Shown: positions 1-6,630, counted from the stretch's first letter. The stretch is 10,088 nucleotides of DNA from Candidatus Geothermarchaeota archaeon (GCA_030601715.1 JAUWBL010000023.1:1-10088); one strand, 5' to 3'. The notes: generated from the sequence alone by a model not told the origin. Numbers and translations are program-made.

Positions 1-54
1 ATCACTCAGCTCGAGGAGGTTCAGAGCGTTGAGACCATCTCTTTAACCAGATGA
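1..54 (+). CDS. C-terminal end of an upstream gene, possibly elongation factor 1-beta (partial)
   Basis: Frame 1 is open from the window edge to a TGA at 52-54 and gives ITQLEEVQSVETISLTR. The pattern (Leu-x-x-Val-x-Ser-Val-Glu followed by a hydrophobic strand ending in Thr-Arg) resembles the C-terminus of archaeal elongation factor 1-beta, which ends in an '...IEGVxSVEVxDVRR'-like strand. That factor is the nucleotide exchanger for EF-1A. Only 17 residues are visible, so the family is a guess. The gene would end 90 nt before cdc48 on the same strand. Confidence 0.4.
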   Translation: MTQLEEVQSVETISLTR

Positions 55-75
55 CCCTTCGAGGGGTTCCCGACA

Positions 76-86
76 GCTTATATGAT
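76..86 (+). promoter_or_regulatory. Candidate TATA box for cdc48
   Basis: The sequence CTTATATGAT, in the gap between the upstream stop and the cdc48 start, matches an archaeal TATA element. Transcription would begin near 105-110 and leave a leader of about 35 nt. A weaker A/T element (GTATTTT, about 112-118) lies 30 nt ahead of the ATG and would instead give a nearly leaderless mRNA. The sequence cannot decide between them. Confidence 0.4.
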
Positions 87-144
87 CCATAGAGTGGTAA
101 GGTTCAATAGGAGTATTTTCCGTCTCTCGTAAGCGCTGAGGAGA

Positions 145-2331
145 ATGTCTACAACTGGAGAAGAGAAGGACGGCCTAAGGCTCAAGGTAAAGGAGGCCTA
201 TCCAAAGGACGTTGGCAGAGGCAAGGTCAGGGTTAGCAACGAGGCCTTCAAAAAGCTCCTGGCGAAGCCGGGTGATGTCATTCTCATTCAAAAGAGAAGA
301 AAGGCTGTCGCCATCGTCTGGCACAGCCTGCCAGGGGCAGAGAGGGATGTCATCATGATGGACGGAGAGATAAGGAGAAATGCTGGCGCGAGTCTCAACG
401 ACTTCGTACGCGTTAGGAAGACCGATGGAAAAGCGGCGAAGAAAGTCTTCCTCGCCCCTGTAGACGCCAAGATCAACGTGGACTCCGACTTCGAGAGATT
501 CGTTCACGCCAGATTGATAGACCGGGCTCTCCTTGCTGGCAACCTAGTGTCTGTCAACTTGTTCGGAAGTCCTCTGACCTTCGTCGTGAAGAAGACCTCC
601 CCCAGCGCGATCATCACCGTTACTCCCCACAGCGCCATATCCGTGGCGAGCCAGCCTGTCGGAGAACTGATGGACAGAGTCGGGATCAGGTACGAGGACA
701 TCGGCGGTCTGAAAGAGGAGACAAACAAGACTAGGGAGATGATCGAGCTTCCCCTGCGGAGACCGGAACTCTTCCGCAGGCTTGGGATCGAGCCTCCTAG
801 GGGAGTCTTGCTGCACGGTCCGCCGGGATGTGGGAAAACACTGTTGGCCAGGGCGGTTGCAAACGAGTCGGAAGCCAGCTTCTTCGCTATCAATGGTCCG
901 GAGATAACCAGCAAGTACTACGGAGAGTCCGAGGCCAAGCTCAGAGAGATCTTTAGGAAAGCTGAGGAGAACTCGCCAAGCATAATCTTCATCGATGAGC
1001 TGGATGCGTTGGCGCCTCGAAGGGAAGAGGTAACGGGAGAGGCCGAGAAGAGGGTGGTGGCACAGCTGCTCACCCTAATGGATGGTCTGAAGACAAGAGG
1101 GCACATCGTTGTAATCGGGGCCACCAACCGGCTTGAGGCTGTTGACCCCGCTCTGCGGAGGCCAGGCAGGTTTGACAGAGAGATCGATATCAAGATGCCG
1201 GATCAGAAGGGAAGGAGGGAAATATTCATGATCCACACCAGGGGCATGCCCTTGGCAGAAGACGTCAACCTTGAAAAGATCTCTGAGAGGTGCTACGGAT
1301 ACACGGGTGCTGACGTGAATGCCTTGTGCAAGGAGGCCGCCATGAAGGCCCTGAGACGCTACATGCCCATGATAAACCTCGAGGAGGAGGTGCCTGAGGA
1401 GCTCTTGGACCGGATGACCGTCACGATGGAAGACTTCTACGTAGCCTACAAGGAGATTATCCCTACCCACATGCGGGAAGTTGAGGTGGTGGTTCCCAGG
1501 GTCTCGTGGGACGACATCGGAGGGCTCGAGGAGGTGAGGAGGGACCTGAGGGAAGCAGTAGAGTGGCCGGTGCGGTATGCGGACAAGTTCAAGAAGCTCG
1601 GCATCTCCCCCAGAAAAGGTATTCTCCTATACGGTCCCCCAGGCACGGGAAAGACCCTGTTGGCAGAGGCCGTGGCCTCCCAGTCAGGGATGAACTTCAT
1701 CACGATAAAGGGGCCGGAACTCCTCTCGAAATGGGTTGGGGAGTCGGAAAAAGGTGTTCGTAAGGTGTTTGCCAGGGCCAGAACCGCTGCCCCGTCCATA
1801 ATATTCTTCGACGAGGTAGAGGCCTTGATTCCACGGAGAGGCTACGCCGATTCCAGTGGAGTGACCAACAGGGTCATCAGCCAGGTCTTGACTGAGATGG
1901 ACGGCATAAACAGGCTACACGATGTCATCATCGTAGCCGCCACGAACAGGCCTGACCTCGTGGATGAGGCAATATTCCGGCCCGGGCGGATCGATCTGAT
2001 TCTGTACGTGCCGCCTCCTAACGAGGATGACAGGCTCGAGATCTTGCGGATCCATACCCGAGACACGAAGCTCAGCGCGAATGTAGATCTGAGGGAGCTG
2101 GCTGCAACGACCGATTTCTACTCGGGTGCTGACTTGGAGAGCCTGGTGCGGGAGAGCGCCCTTAACGCGCTGAGGAGGGATATTTCGGCCTCCGAGGTGA
2201 ACAGAGGCGACTTCGATAAGGCTCTCATCAAGATGAGACCGTCGCTGAACGACAGGATGATCAGTTGGTACGTAGAATACCGCAAGAGAACCAAGGATAT
2301 GAGGCATACGCTGCCCGTCGCCATAACGTAG
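145..2331 (+). CDS. cdc48: Cdc48/p97/VAT-type AAA+ ATPase
   Basis: This is a hexameric, cytosolic protein unfoldase that threads ATP-driven substrates through its pore, often for the 20S proteasome. At 728 aa it has the normal family length. Residues 1-185 form the N-domain (double-psi barrel-like start, LRLKVKEAYPKDVGRGKVRV). D1 has Walker A GPPGCGKT (225-232), pore loop KYYGESE (257-263), Walker B Asp284-Glu285 and an arginine-finger region RRPGRFD (338-344). D2 has Walker A GPPGTGKT (497-504), pore loop KWVGESE (529-535) and Asp556-Glu557. Both ATP sites look intact. The protein ends Ala-Ile-Thr, so it lacks the C-terminal HbYX motif that PAN uses to dock on the proteasome. GAGGAG at 138-143 lies only 1 nt before the ATG, too close for a normal ribosome binding site. 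ATG 145 is kept because the N-domain begins immediately. A proteasome beta gene lies about 7.4 kb away on the opposite strand. Confidence 0.97.
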   Translation: MSTTGEEKDGLRLKVKEAYPKDVGRGKVRVSNEAFKKLLAKPGDVILIQKRRKAVAIVWHSLPGAERDVIMMDGEIRRNAGASLNDFVRVRKTDGKAAKKVFLAPVDAKINVDSDFERFVHARLIDRALLAGNLVSVNLFGSPLTFVVKKTSPSAIITVTPHSAISVASQPVGELMDRVGIRYEDIGGLKEETNKTREMIELPLRRPELFRRLGIEPPRGVLLHGPPGCGKTLLARAVANESEASFFAINGPEITSKYYGESEAKLREIFRKAEENSPSIIFIDELDALAPRREEVTGEAEKRVVAQLLTLMDGLKTRGHIVVIGATNRLEAVDPALRRPGRFDREIDIKMPDQKGRREIFMIHTRGMPLAEDVNLEKISERCYGYTGADVNALCKEAAMKALRRYMPMINLEEEVPEELLDRMTVTMEDFYVAYKEIIPTHMREVEVVVPRVSWDDIGGLEEVRRDLREAVEWPVRYADKFKKLGISPRKGILLYGPPGTGKTLLAEAVASQSGMNFITIKGPELLSKWVGESEKGVRKVFARARTAAPSIIFFDEVEALIPRRGYADSSGVTNRVISQVLTEMDGINRLHDVIIVAATNRPDLVDEAIFRPGRIDLILYVPPPNEDDRLEILRIHTRDTKLSANVDLRELAATTDFYSGADLESLVRESALNALRRDISASEVNRGDFDKALIKMRPSLNDRMISWYVEYRKRTKDMRHTLPVAIT

Positions 2332-2365
2332 AGGCGCTGCGATAGTCTGCAGGATTGGGTTTGGC

Positions 2366-2584
2366 ATGACGTGGGACAAGAGGCCCCTCCACGAGTTGGT
2401 GTTCGTGCTCGTCAGGAAGAAGAAGTCTCTTATGATGGATGAGTTGTGGCGGCAGCTGAGGGAGGAATCAGATGAGATTGGCCTATCGGAGGTCAAAGAC
2501 TCGCTGATGAAGCTAGAAATCTGGGGCAGAATAGACGTCACCACCGAGGCAGACAACAGGAGGATCACGCTAAGAGAGGAGTAG
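2366..2584 (+). CDS. Small winged-helix-like protein between cdc48 and fen
   Basis: This is a 72-aa, charged protein with no membrane segment. Helices are predicted around residues 8-18 (LHELVFVLVRKKK), 22-33 (MMDELWRQLREE) and 39-50 (LSEVKDSLMKLE), followed by a beta-wing pattern (IWGRIDV then RRITLRE). That is the layout of a compact winged helix: 'develop a helix, recognise, then two strands'. I recall similar short proteins encoded next to cdc48 and fen in TACK archaea, but I know of no assigned function. It starts 34 nt after cdc48 and ends 5 nt before fen, so it is probably cotranscribed with both. No clear Shine-Dalgarno sequence precedes the ATG. Its own 3' end (GAGAGGAG, 2574-2581) supplies the ribosome binding site of fen. 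DNA binding or a protein-protein adaptor role is possible; neither is shown. Confidence 0.75.
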   Translation: MTWDKRPLHELVFVLVRKKKSLMMDELWRQLREESDEIGLSEVKDSLMKLEIWGRIDVTTEADNRRITLREE

Positions 2585-2589
2585 GCTTT

Positions 2590-3606
2590 TTGGGGGTCGA
2601 CCTGGCCAGAATCGTTGTATGGAAGGAGTCAGACCTCGAGGGGCTTGGGGGCAAGCTTCTAGCCCTCGACGGCCATAACGCCCTCTACCAGTTTCTTGCC
2701 ATCATCCGCGATTCGCGGGGGAGGCCGCTGAGGGACAGGAACGGAAGGGTGACGAGTCACCTGAGCGGACTTCTCTACAGGAACGTCAACCTGTTGGAGA
2801 CAGGCATAGAACTGGCGTTCGTTTTCGACGGCAGACCACCCCTATTGAAGGGGAGGGAACTGGCGAGGAGGCGCCGGGTCAGGGAGGAGAGCGGGAAGAA
2901 GTATGAGAAGGCTCTGGCCGAGGGAAGATTCGCAGATGCCAGGAGGGCGGCGTCGGCTGCGGCGAGCCTGGAGGACTACATGCTAGGGGATGCGAAGCGG
3001 CTGTTGGGCCTCATGGGGATACCATTCATCGTCGCTCCTTCCGAAGGAGAGGCTCAGGCCAGCCATATGGCTGCAAGAGGTGACGTGTGGGCTGTGGGCT
3101 CTCAGGACTACGACTCCTTCCTCTTCGGCTCTCCTCGGACGGTGAGGAACATTACTTTGACTGGGAGAAGAGTCTACCCTTCCAAGGGCATCTCGCTGAG
3201 GTTGAGGCCCGAGGTCGTCGAGTTGAAGGATGTCTTGAAAAGGAATGGCATCAGCCGAGAGCAGCTCGTCGACGTCGGCATCCTCGTTGGGACCGACTTC
3301 AACGATGGGATCAAGGGGGTTGGACCGGTCAAGGCTCTACGCTACATAGTCCGGCATGGCAGGATCGAGAAGATCCCTGGCATGAGGCAGAAGATCGATA
3401 TGGAGAAAGTGGCGGAGATCAGGGAGATCTTTCTTCACCCGGAGGTTACCGACCGATACAGTGTCGAGGCCAGCGAGCTTGATGCGGAGGGGGTTGTGGA
3501 TTTCCTCTGTGGTAAGCGAGACTTCTCGGAGAAGAGGGTGAGGAAGGCCTTGGAAAAGATCCAGATGGGTGGAGCTGCGGAGGGGCTGGACCAGTGGTTG
3601 AGCTGA
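2590..3606 (+). CDS. fen: Flap endonuclease 1 (FEN1/XPG family)
   Basis: This structure-specific 5' nuclease removes RNA-primed flaps during Okazaki fragment maturation and acts in long-patch base excision repair. It is a 338-aa protein of normal archaeal length. All metal-binding acidic residues are present at the canonical numbers: Asp27 (LALDGHN), Asp80 (FVFDG), Glu152 and Glu154 (PSEGEAQA), Asp173 and Asp175 (GSQDYDS), and Asp236 (VGTDFND). This numbering supports the TTG start at 2590, which gives the family's usual Met-Gly-Val-(Asn/Asp)-Leu N-terminus and has GAGAGGAG 8 nt upstream. The N-terminal third (VTSHLSGLLYRNVN) is Thaumarchaeota-like. The C-terminal tail, EGLDQWLS, resembles a PCNA-interacting PIP box (Gln-x-x-Leu-Asp-x-Trp-Phe), but the leading Gln is replaced and the final aromatic is Leu. 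It overlaps pcm by 13 nt. Confidence 0.97.
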   Translation: MGVDLARIVVWKESDLEGLGGKLLALDGHNALYQFLAIIRDSRGRPLRDRNGRVTSHLSGLLYRNVNLLETGIELAFVFDGRPPLLKGRELARRRRVREESGKKYEKALAEGRFADARRAASAAASLEDYMLGDAKRLLGLMGIPFIVAPSEGEAQASHMAARGDVWAVGSQDYDSFLFGSPRTVRNITLTGRRVYPSKGISLRLRPEVVELKDVLKRNGISREQLVDVGILVGTDFNDGIKGVGPVKALRYIVRHGRIEKIPGMRQKIDMEKVAEIREIFLHPEVTDRYSVEASELDAEGVVDFLCGKRDFSEKRVRKALEKIQMGGAAEGLDQWLS

Positions 3607-4292
3607 CGCAGAAGTTCGTGTCCCGTAGGACCCGGCTCGTGGAGGGTTTGGTCAAGGGAGGCGTGTTGAGGACTCCCATGTGCATACGTGCAATGAAGAC
3701 CGTGAAGCGCGAGCTTTTCGTGGCGGAGAACCATGAGGAGTACGCCTACCACGACACGCCTCTCCCCCTAGGCGACACAGGCCAGACCATCTCAGCTCCC
3801 CATATGTGCGCCTACATGCTGGAGGCTCTGGATCTGGAGGTCGGTCTGTCGATTCTGGAGGTGGGGTCTGGGAGCGGGTATCACGCGGCTCTCGTCGCGG
3901 AGTGTGTCGCGCCGATCATCGTTCCGCAGGATAGCTGGGGCAGGGTTACTACGGTAGAGGTGGTGTCTCGTTTGCATGAGTTTGCAGAGAGGAACCTCGA
4001 GAGGGCGGGGTACTCGGGGCGGGTGTTGAGTCTGCAAGGCGATGGAACCTTAGGCGTGCCGCCTGCGGAAGAGAAGGAGCTGTATGACCGAGTATTAGTG
4101 ACGGCTGGAGCTCCTAGTGTTCCTGAGCCCCTCAAGAAGCAGGTGAAGACGGGAGGAACTATCGTCATCCCCGTGGGAGGCAGATACCTGCAGCGTTTGC
4201 TGAGGTTTCGAAAGGACCAGAGGGGAGGGTTCCGGGAGGAGCGTATGCTGGAGTGCGCCTTCGTCCCTCTCGTGGGCAGGTTCGGTTGGTAG
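3594..4292 (+). CDS. pcm: Protein-L-isoaspartate O-methyltransferase
   Basis: This cytosolic repair enzyme uses S-adenosylmethionine to methylate isoaspartyl residues in aged proteins, the first step back to normal aspartate. It is 232 aa, close to the archaeal norm. The family-specific segment TISAPHM (65-71), which recognises the substrate carboxylate, and the SAM-binding motif I ILEVGSGSGY (87-96) are both intact. The acidic strand following motif I (VTTVEVVSRL) would bind the SAM ribose, and YDRVLVTAGAP fits motif II. The GTG start at 3594 is supported by GGAGGGG (3579-3585) 8 nt upstream, inside the end of fen. Translational coupling with fen is likely. Heat-adapted archaea commonly carry this gene, but it is not diagnostic. 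Confidence 0.95.
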   Translation: MVELTQKFVSRRTRLVEGLVKGGVLRTPMCIRAMKTVKRELFVAENHEEYAYHDTPLPLGDTGQTISAPHMCAYMLEALDLEVGLSILEVGSGSGYHAALVAECVAPIIVPQDSWGRVTTVEVVSRLHEFAERNLERAGYSGRVLSLQGDGTLGVPPAEEKELYDRVLVTAGAPSVPEPLKKQVKTGGTIVIPVGGRYLQRLLRFRKDQRGGFREERMLECAFVPLVGRFGW

Positions 4293-4768
4293 CACCGGAT
4301 TCCCCCCTAGGTCTTGCTGTGCGTACAATATACGATAGAGTGAGTGCCCTCGGCCACCCCAATGTTCGGGCGACGCATGAGACAACCCTAGAGGTAACGA
4401 AGGAACCGGGCGTCACGAGACGTGGAGACTGCATCGTTGCTGTTAGGGCGGACAAGGGTTGCTCGGATCTTGCCCCCGGTTTGAGGCGGGCGTTGGTGAC
4501 AGACGGCTCTAGGGTTGTGATCAGGATATTCTGCGGCGGGGAGGAGGATATCGTTGTTGCCGAGGGAAGCGGGAGGCTCACCTTGAGTTCTCCGGTGAGT
4601 ATGGTCGTCCGAAAGTCGGGGTATGTTTGCGGTAGGACGTTGGCAGTTCGAGCCGACAAGGCAGCTGCAGACCTCTCTCGCGCTTTGATAGGGCAAGTGG
4701 CTAGAGGCTTGCCGGTTAGTGTTGTGATAGCCGTCGTCGAGAATAGAGGTAGGTCGCCTCGGGACTAA
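4253..4768 (+). CDS. DUF371 family protein
   Basis: This is a conserved archaeal protein of unknown function. The family signature is clear: GHPNVRATHETTLEVTKEPG, then RRGDCIVAVRADKGCSDL, and a second similar copy near the C-terminus (VRADKAAADLSRAL). The repeated 'xVRADKxxxDL' block suggests an internal duplication or a two-lobed fold. The start is uncertain. GTG 4253 has GGGAGGAG (4234-4241) about 11 nt upstream and gives 171 aa. TTG 4286, GTG 4319 and GTG 4340 are in-frame alternatives nearer the usual family N-terminus, but none has a good ribosome binding site. From 4253 the gene overlaps pcm by 40 nt, so the two are probably in one transcript. No catalytic residues can be named. Do not infer function beyond a likely housekeeping role. 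Confidence 0.9.
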   Translation: MRLRPSRGQVRLVAPDSPLGLAVRTIYDRVSALGHPNVRATHETTLEVTKEPGVTRRGDCIVAVRADKGCSDLAPGLRRALVTDGSRVVIRIFCGGEEDIVVAEGSGRLTLSSPVSMVVRKSGYVCGRTLAVRADKAAADLSRALIGQVARGLPVSVVIAVVENRGRSPRD

Positions 4769-4975
4769 TCCTGATCTGCGTGTGTGTCAGAGAAAAAAAA
4801 TTCTTCCCGTAACCCCTCTTGAATATCTCTACCCGAGCTGTTCCGGCCGAAGGGAGACTGGACCCGTCTTTTCAGCTTACTGTAGACGAGCTTGTCTTGC
4901 AGTAGGGGATGTGTGGGCGCGTATCTCTGACGGCATCTTCAGTTTCGAAGGGGTGATGGTCCCATTGGTTCTTCG
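4769..4975. other. Gene-free stretch between DUF371 and tRNA-Lys
   Basis: No supportable protein gene or RNA gene was seen in these 207 nt. The region contains an A8 run at 4793-4800 and is otherwise mixed in composition. I looked for C/D-box motifs on both strands and found no convincing paired C and D boxes. Confidence 0.6.
4793..4800 (-). terminator. Oligo-T run, possible terminator for leftward transcription
   Basis: The A8 run reads as TTTTTTTT on the minus strand, 176 nt past the 3' end of the tRNA. Archaeal polymerase often stops at such runs without a hairpin. If used, it would end the tRNA transcript and leave a long 3' trailer. It could also be a chance A-tract. Confidence 0.35.
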
Positions 4976-5014
4976 TGGCGGGCCCGAGGGGAGTTGAACC
5001 CCTGACCTACTGGT

Positions 5015-5027
5015 TTCTCTCACTAGA
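5015..5027 (-). other. tRNA intron 3 (13 nt, canonical position 37/38)
   Basis: This intron lies in the anticodon loop at the standard archaeal site. Exon CUCU (32-35) pairs perfectly with intron AGAG, with three-nt bulges UA|U and AA|A, a 6-nt loop (CUAGUG), and the ACUGG/CCAGU stem outside. At 13 nt it is near the lower size limit for archaeal tRNA introns. Confidence 0.85.
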
Positions 5028-5034
5028 TAAGAGC

Positions 5035-5049
5035 CTCAACCTGTGTGGA
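5035..5049 (-). other. tRNA intron 2 (15 nt, anticodon stem, position 30/31)
   Basis: This intron lies in the 5' strand of the anticodon stem. The splicing motif is clean: exon CAAC pairs with intron GUUG over four bases, with three-nt bulges UG|U and AG|G and an 8-nt loop (CCACACAG) instead of an inner helix. A one-nt shift in the joint (29/30) would give the same mature RNA, but only the 30/31 cut fits the four-pair helix. Confidence 0.82.
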
Positions 5050-5057
5050 CAGTTGCT

Positions 5058-5089
5058 GTCGGCTGGAACCGCCTCTTCTGGCGGTCCAC
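5058..5089 (-). other. tRNA intron 1 (32 nt, D-stem, position 22/23)
   Basis: The intron interrupts the 3' strand of the D stem between G22 and A23. Its body is a strong hairpin (UGGACCGCC against GGCGGUUCCA, with one bulged U). A relaxed bulge-helix-bulge can be drawn: exon AGGU with intron GCCG (A-G mismatch, two G-C pairs, one U-G pair), three-nt bulges AG|G and AC|A. The exact joint is fixed by the need to give GAGC. The central helix is weaker than in the other two introns. Confidence 0.8.
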
Positions 5090-5135
5090 CTACCTAGCTG
5101 AGCTACGGGCCCAAAGAAGGGTATCGGGGCATGAC

Positions 5136-5142
5136 AAAAAAA
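5136..5142 (-). terminator. T7 run after the M3 peptidase gene
   Basis: A run of seven A on the plus strand gives TTTTTTT on the minus strand, 13 nt past the peptidase stop codon and preceded by a G/C-rich block (GGCCTCCC). This is a typical archaeal oligo-T terminator. The same run lies about 27 nt ahead of the tRNA 5' end, where a TATA element would be expected, so it may also help position tRNA transcription. Confidence 0.5.
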
Positions 5143-5155
5143 GGGAGGCCTCGTT

Positions 5156-6598
5156 CTACGGCAAGATCCCTCCCAAGTAGGGCTCCGGGTCCAAACAGGA
5201 GAAGGAGCCGAGGTCGATGCTAGCCCCAGGGGACAGGAACTCCTCCCTGAGGAAGCTCCCAGCCTGCTTCTTCTTCCACCAGTCGTCTCCGAACCTGCCT
5301 CTGAGGGATCCTAGAAGCTCGCTTTTCCTTATTTCCGCGAGCAGGTAGCTGGGCGCATACAGGTCGTTCATGGATACGACGTGGTGTGTCTGCCAGTAGG
5401 TCCCCGGGTACCTGATCCCCATGTATTTCTGGGTCAGCTCCTCGTACAGCTGGTCCGCTTCGGACATCGTGAGGCGCTCCTCCCAGAACCTGATCTTCAG
5501 CATCGAGTTGGCTCCGTAGAAGGTCAGAAAGTACAAGGCCATGAATCTCCCCCTTCGTAGGATCTCCTCAAGAGTGTCCTCATCTATGCTCAGCTCCTCA
5601 GTGAGGATCTCCTCGCTGGTCGCGAGATGCTCGAAGAGGGTGGAGAAGATCTCAGCGATCCCGTGTGGTATTAGGTATCTCTCGTGGAAGTCTCTGTCCT
5701 CGTCCACGGAGATGAAGTGGAGGCCGTGGCCGAGCTCGTGGGCGAATGAGGTGTAGTCTCCGAAGGGGGACGTCTTCTGATAGAGGATCCTTACGTCTCG
5801 AGGTATCTGAATCCCGAAGCACACGGGGGATGAGTACTTTCCTTCCCGGGGCTCCGAGTCGATGTCGACCTTGTCCATGTCGAAGCCAAGCCTGCCTGTG
5901 ATCCGCCTCATCTCTTGCACGTAGTCAACATCCTTGAAGAGGGAGTCGAAGGGCTCGAATATCCTGTGCCTGTACACGTAGAGGTCGTCGAAGTACTCCA
6001 TCTCCTTCCCTATGACCTCTGGCGACAGCTCTTCGGACTCCGACTCAAACCTGGGCTTTGCTCTCCTCGCGCTCTGGTCCACCACCTCCTTCAGCTTCTT
6101 CAATGAGATGCCCTCCTCCACAAGGTACACCCCCAGGGGCTCGAGAGCGTGCTTCTCGTACGCTTCTCTAGTCACCTGGAACCTCCTCCATAGGGTAGAG
6201 GTCAACCGTCTGGCCTCCCCCATGAGGCCGTCGAAGACACTCTTCCTCGCCTGTGGGTCGTCGATGTGTTCCCGGTTGAATCTCCTCACGCTGTTCAGGT
6301 CAACCTTTTGGCCATTGAAGGTTACAGCTACGTCATCGTTTCTCTTCTTGTAGATCTGGTTCTTCAGGCGTGTCTGGGAAACCTCTTCGGTGCCGTGAAC
6401 AGCGTGGATGAACAAGAGCTCGGGAATCTCATCACGGCCTATCTGCTTCAACCCCTCCCTGCATAAACCTTGGAATCTAGCGGAGTGCTCGACCATCACG
6501 TTTTCGTCGTAGGGCAGACCTGCGTACTGTTTGTAGAACTCCTTGCTGAGGGAGACTTCCAAGTCCTCCAGTTTCGCCGTCCACCCAGACAACTCCAT
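5156..6598 (-). CDS. Zinc metallopeptidase, M3 family-like (oligoendopeptidase F / thimet type)
   Basis: This is a probable cytosolic gluzincin that cleaves oligopeptides, such as products released by the proteasome. There is no signal peptide or membrane segment. From the ATG at 6598 it has 480 aa. The zinc site is His287-Glu-Leu-Gly-His291 (FAHELGHGLHF) and the third ligand is Glu316 in GIAEIFSTLFEH; the 25-residue gap from the second His to Glu equals that in thimet oligopeptidase. A long helical N-terminal half and a C-terminal segment YWQTHHVVSMNDLYAPSYL, which may provide the substrate-binding His and Tyr, follow the clan MA(E) plan. Membership of M3 rather than the related M2 or an unnamed sister family is not certain. 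ATG 6598 is preferred because GGAGGA (6616-6611) lies 12 nt upstream. ATG 6640 and TTG 6658 are in-frame alternatives that would add 14 and 20 residues. Confidence 0.88.
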   Translation of the reverse strand: MELSGWTAKLEDLEVSLSKEFYKQYAGLPYDENVMVEHSARFQGLCREGLKQIGRDEIPELLFIHAVHGTEEVSQTRLKNQIYKKRNDDVAVTFNGQKVDLNSVRRFNREHIDDPQARKSVFDGLMGEARRLTSTLWRRFQVTREAYEKHALEPLGVYLVEEGISLKKLKEVVDQSARRAKPRFESESEELSPEVIGKEMEYFDDLYVYRHRIFEPFDSLFKDVDYVQEMRRITGRLGFDMDKVDIDSEPREGKYSSPVCFGIQIPRDVRILYQKTSPFGDYTSFAHELGHGLHFISVDEDRDFHERYLIPHGIAEIFSTLFEHLATSEEILTEELSIDEDTLEEILRRGRFMALYFLTFYGANSMLKIRFWEERLTMSEADQLYEELTQKYMGIRYPGTYWQTHHVVSMNDLYAPSYLLAEIRKSELLGSLRGRFGDDWWKKKQAGSFLREEFLSPGASIDLGSFSCLDPEPYLGGILP

Positions 6599-6630
6599 GA
6601 CGTTCTCTGATCCTCCTTTCTCTATTGTGG

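Larger units (their letters stand above)
4976..5112 (-). tRNA. tRNA-Lys (anticodon CUU) with three introns
   Basis: Read leftward, the gene starts GGGCCCG (5112-5106) and ends CGGGCCC, G73 and an encoded CCA (4978-4976). The T arm AGGGG-UUCAACU-CCCCU pairs perfectly. Total length without CCA is 134 nt against an expected 74, leaving exactly 60 nt of introns. Removing 32 nt (5058-5089), 15 nt (5035-5049) and 13 nt (5015-5027) restores a perfect D stem GCUC/GAGC, an anticodon stem ACUGG/CCAGU and the loop CUCUUAA. The loop has U33, anticodon CUU (5031-5029) and A37. No model with a single or double intron gives both a paired stem and a U33-containing loop. GGGCCCG with G73 also matches archaeal tRNA-Lys. 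The gene lies 43 nt after the peptidase gene on the same strand, with a T7 run between them. Confidence 0.93.

Noticed and set aside
1915..2568. 217-codon leftward open frame across the cdc48 end
   Set aside because: It is antisense to cdc48 and the small winged-helix gene, both of which have clear family or context support. Codon bias of high-GC genes often opens such frames.
4165..4659. 164-codon leftward open frame across pcm and DUF371
   Set aside because: It is antisense to two recognised families and shows no motif of its own.
4782..4997. 71-codon rightward open frame before the tRNA
   Set aside because: It runs into the tRNA 3' end on the opposite strand, has no ribosome binding site and no recognisable composition or motif.
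5015..5089. Single- or two-intron models for the tRNA, including one with a 28-nt intron starting after ACUG
   Set aside because: They leave a U-C mismatch in the anticodon stem and no U33. Only the three-intron model restores all stems and the Lys anticodon loop.
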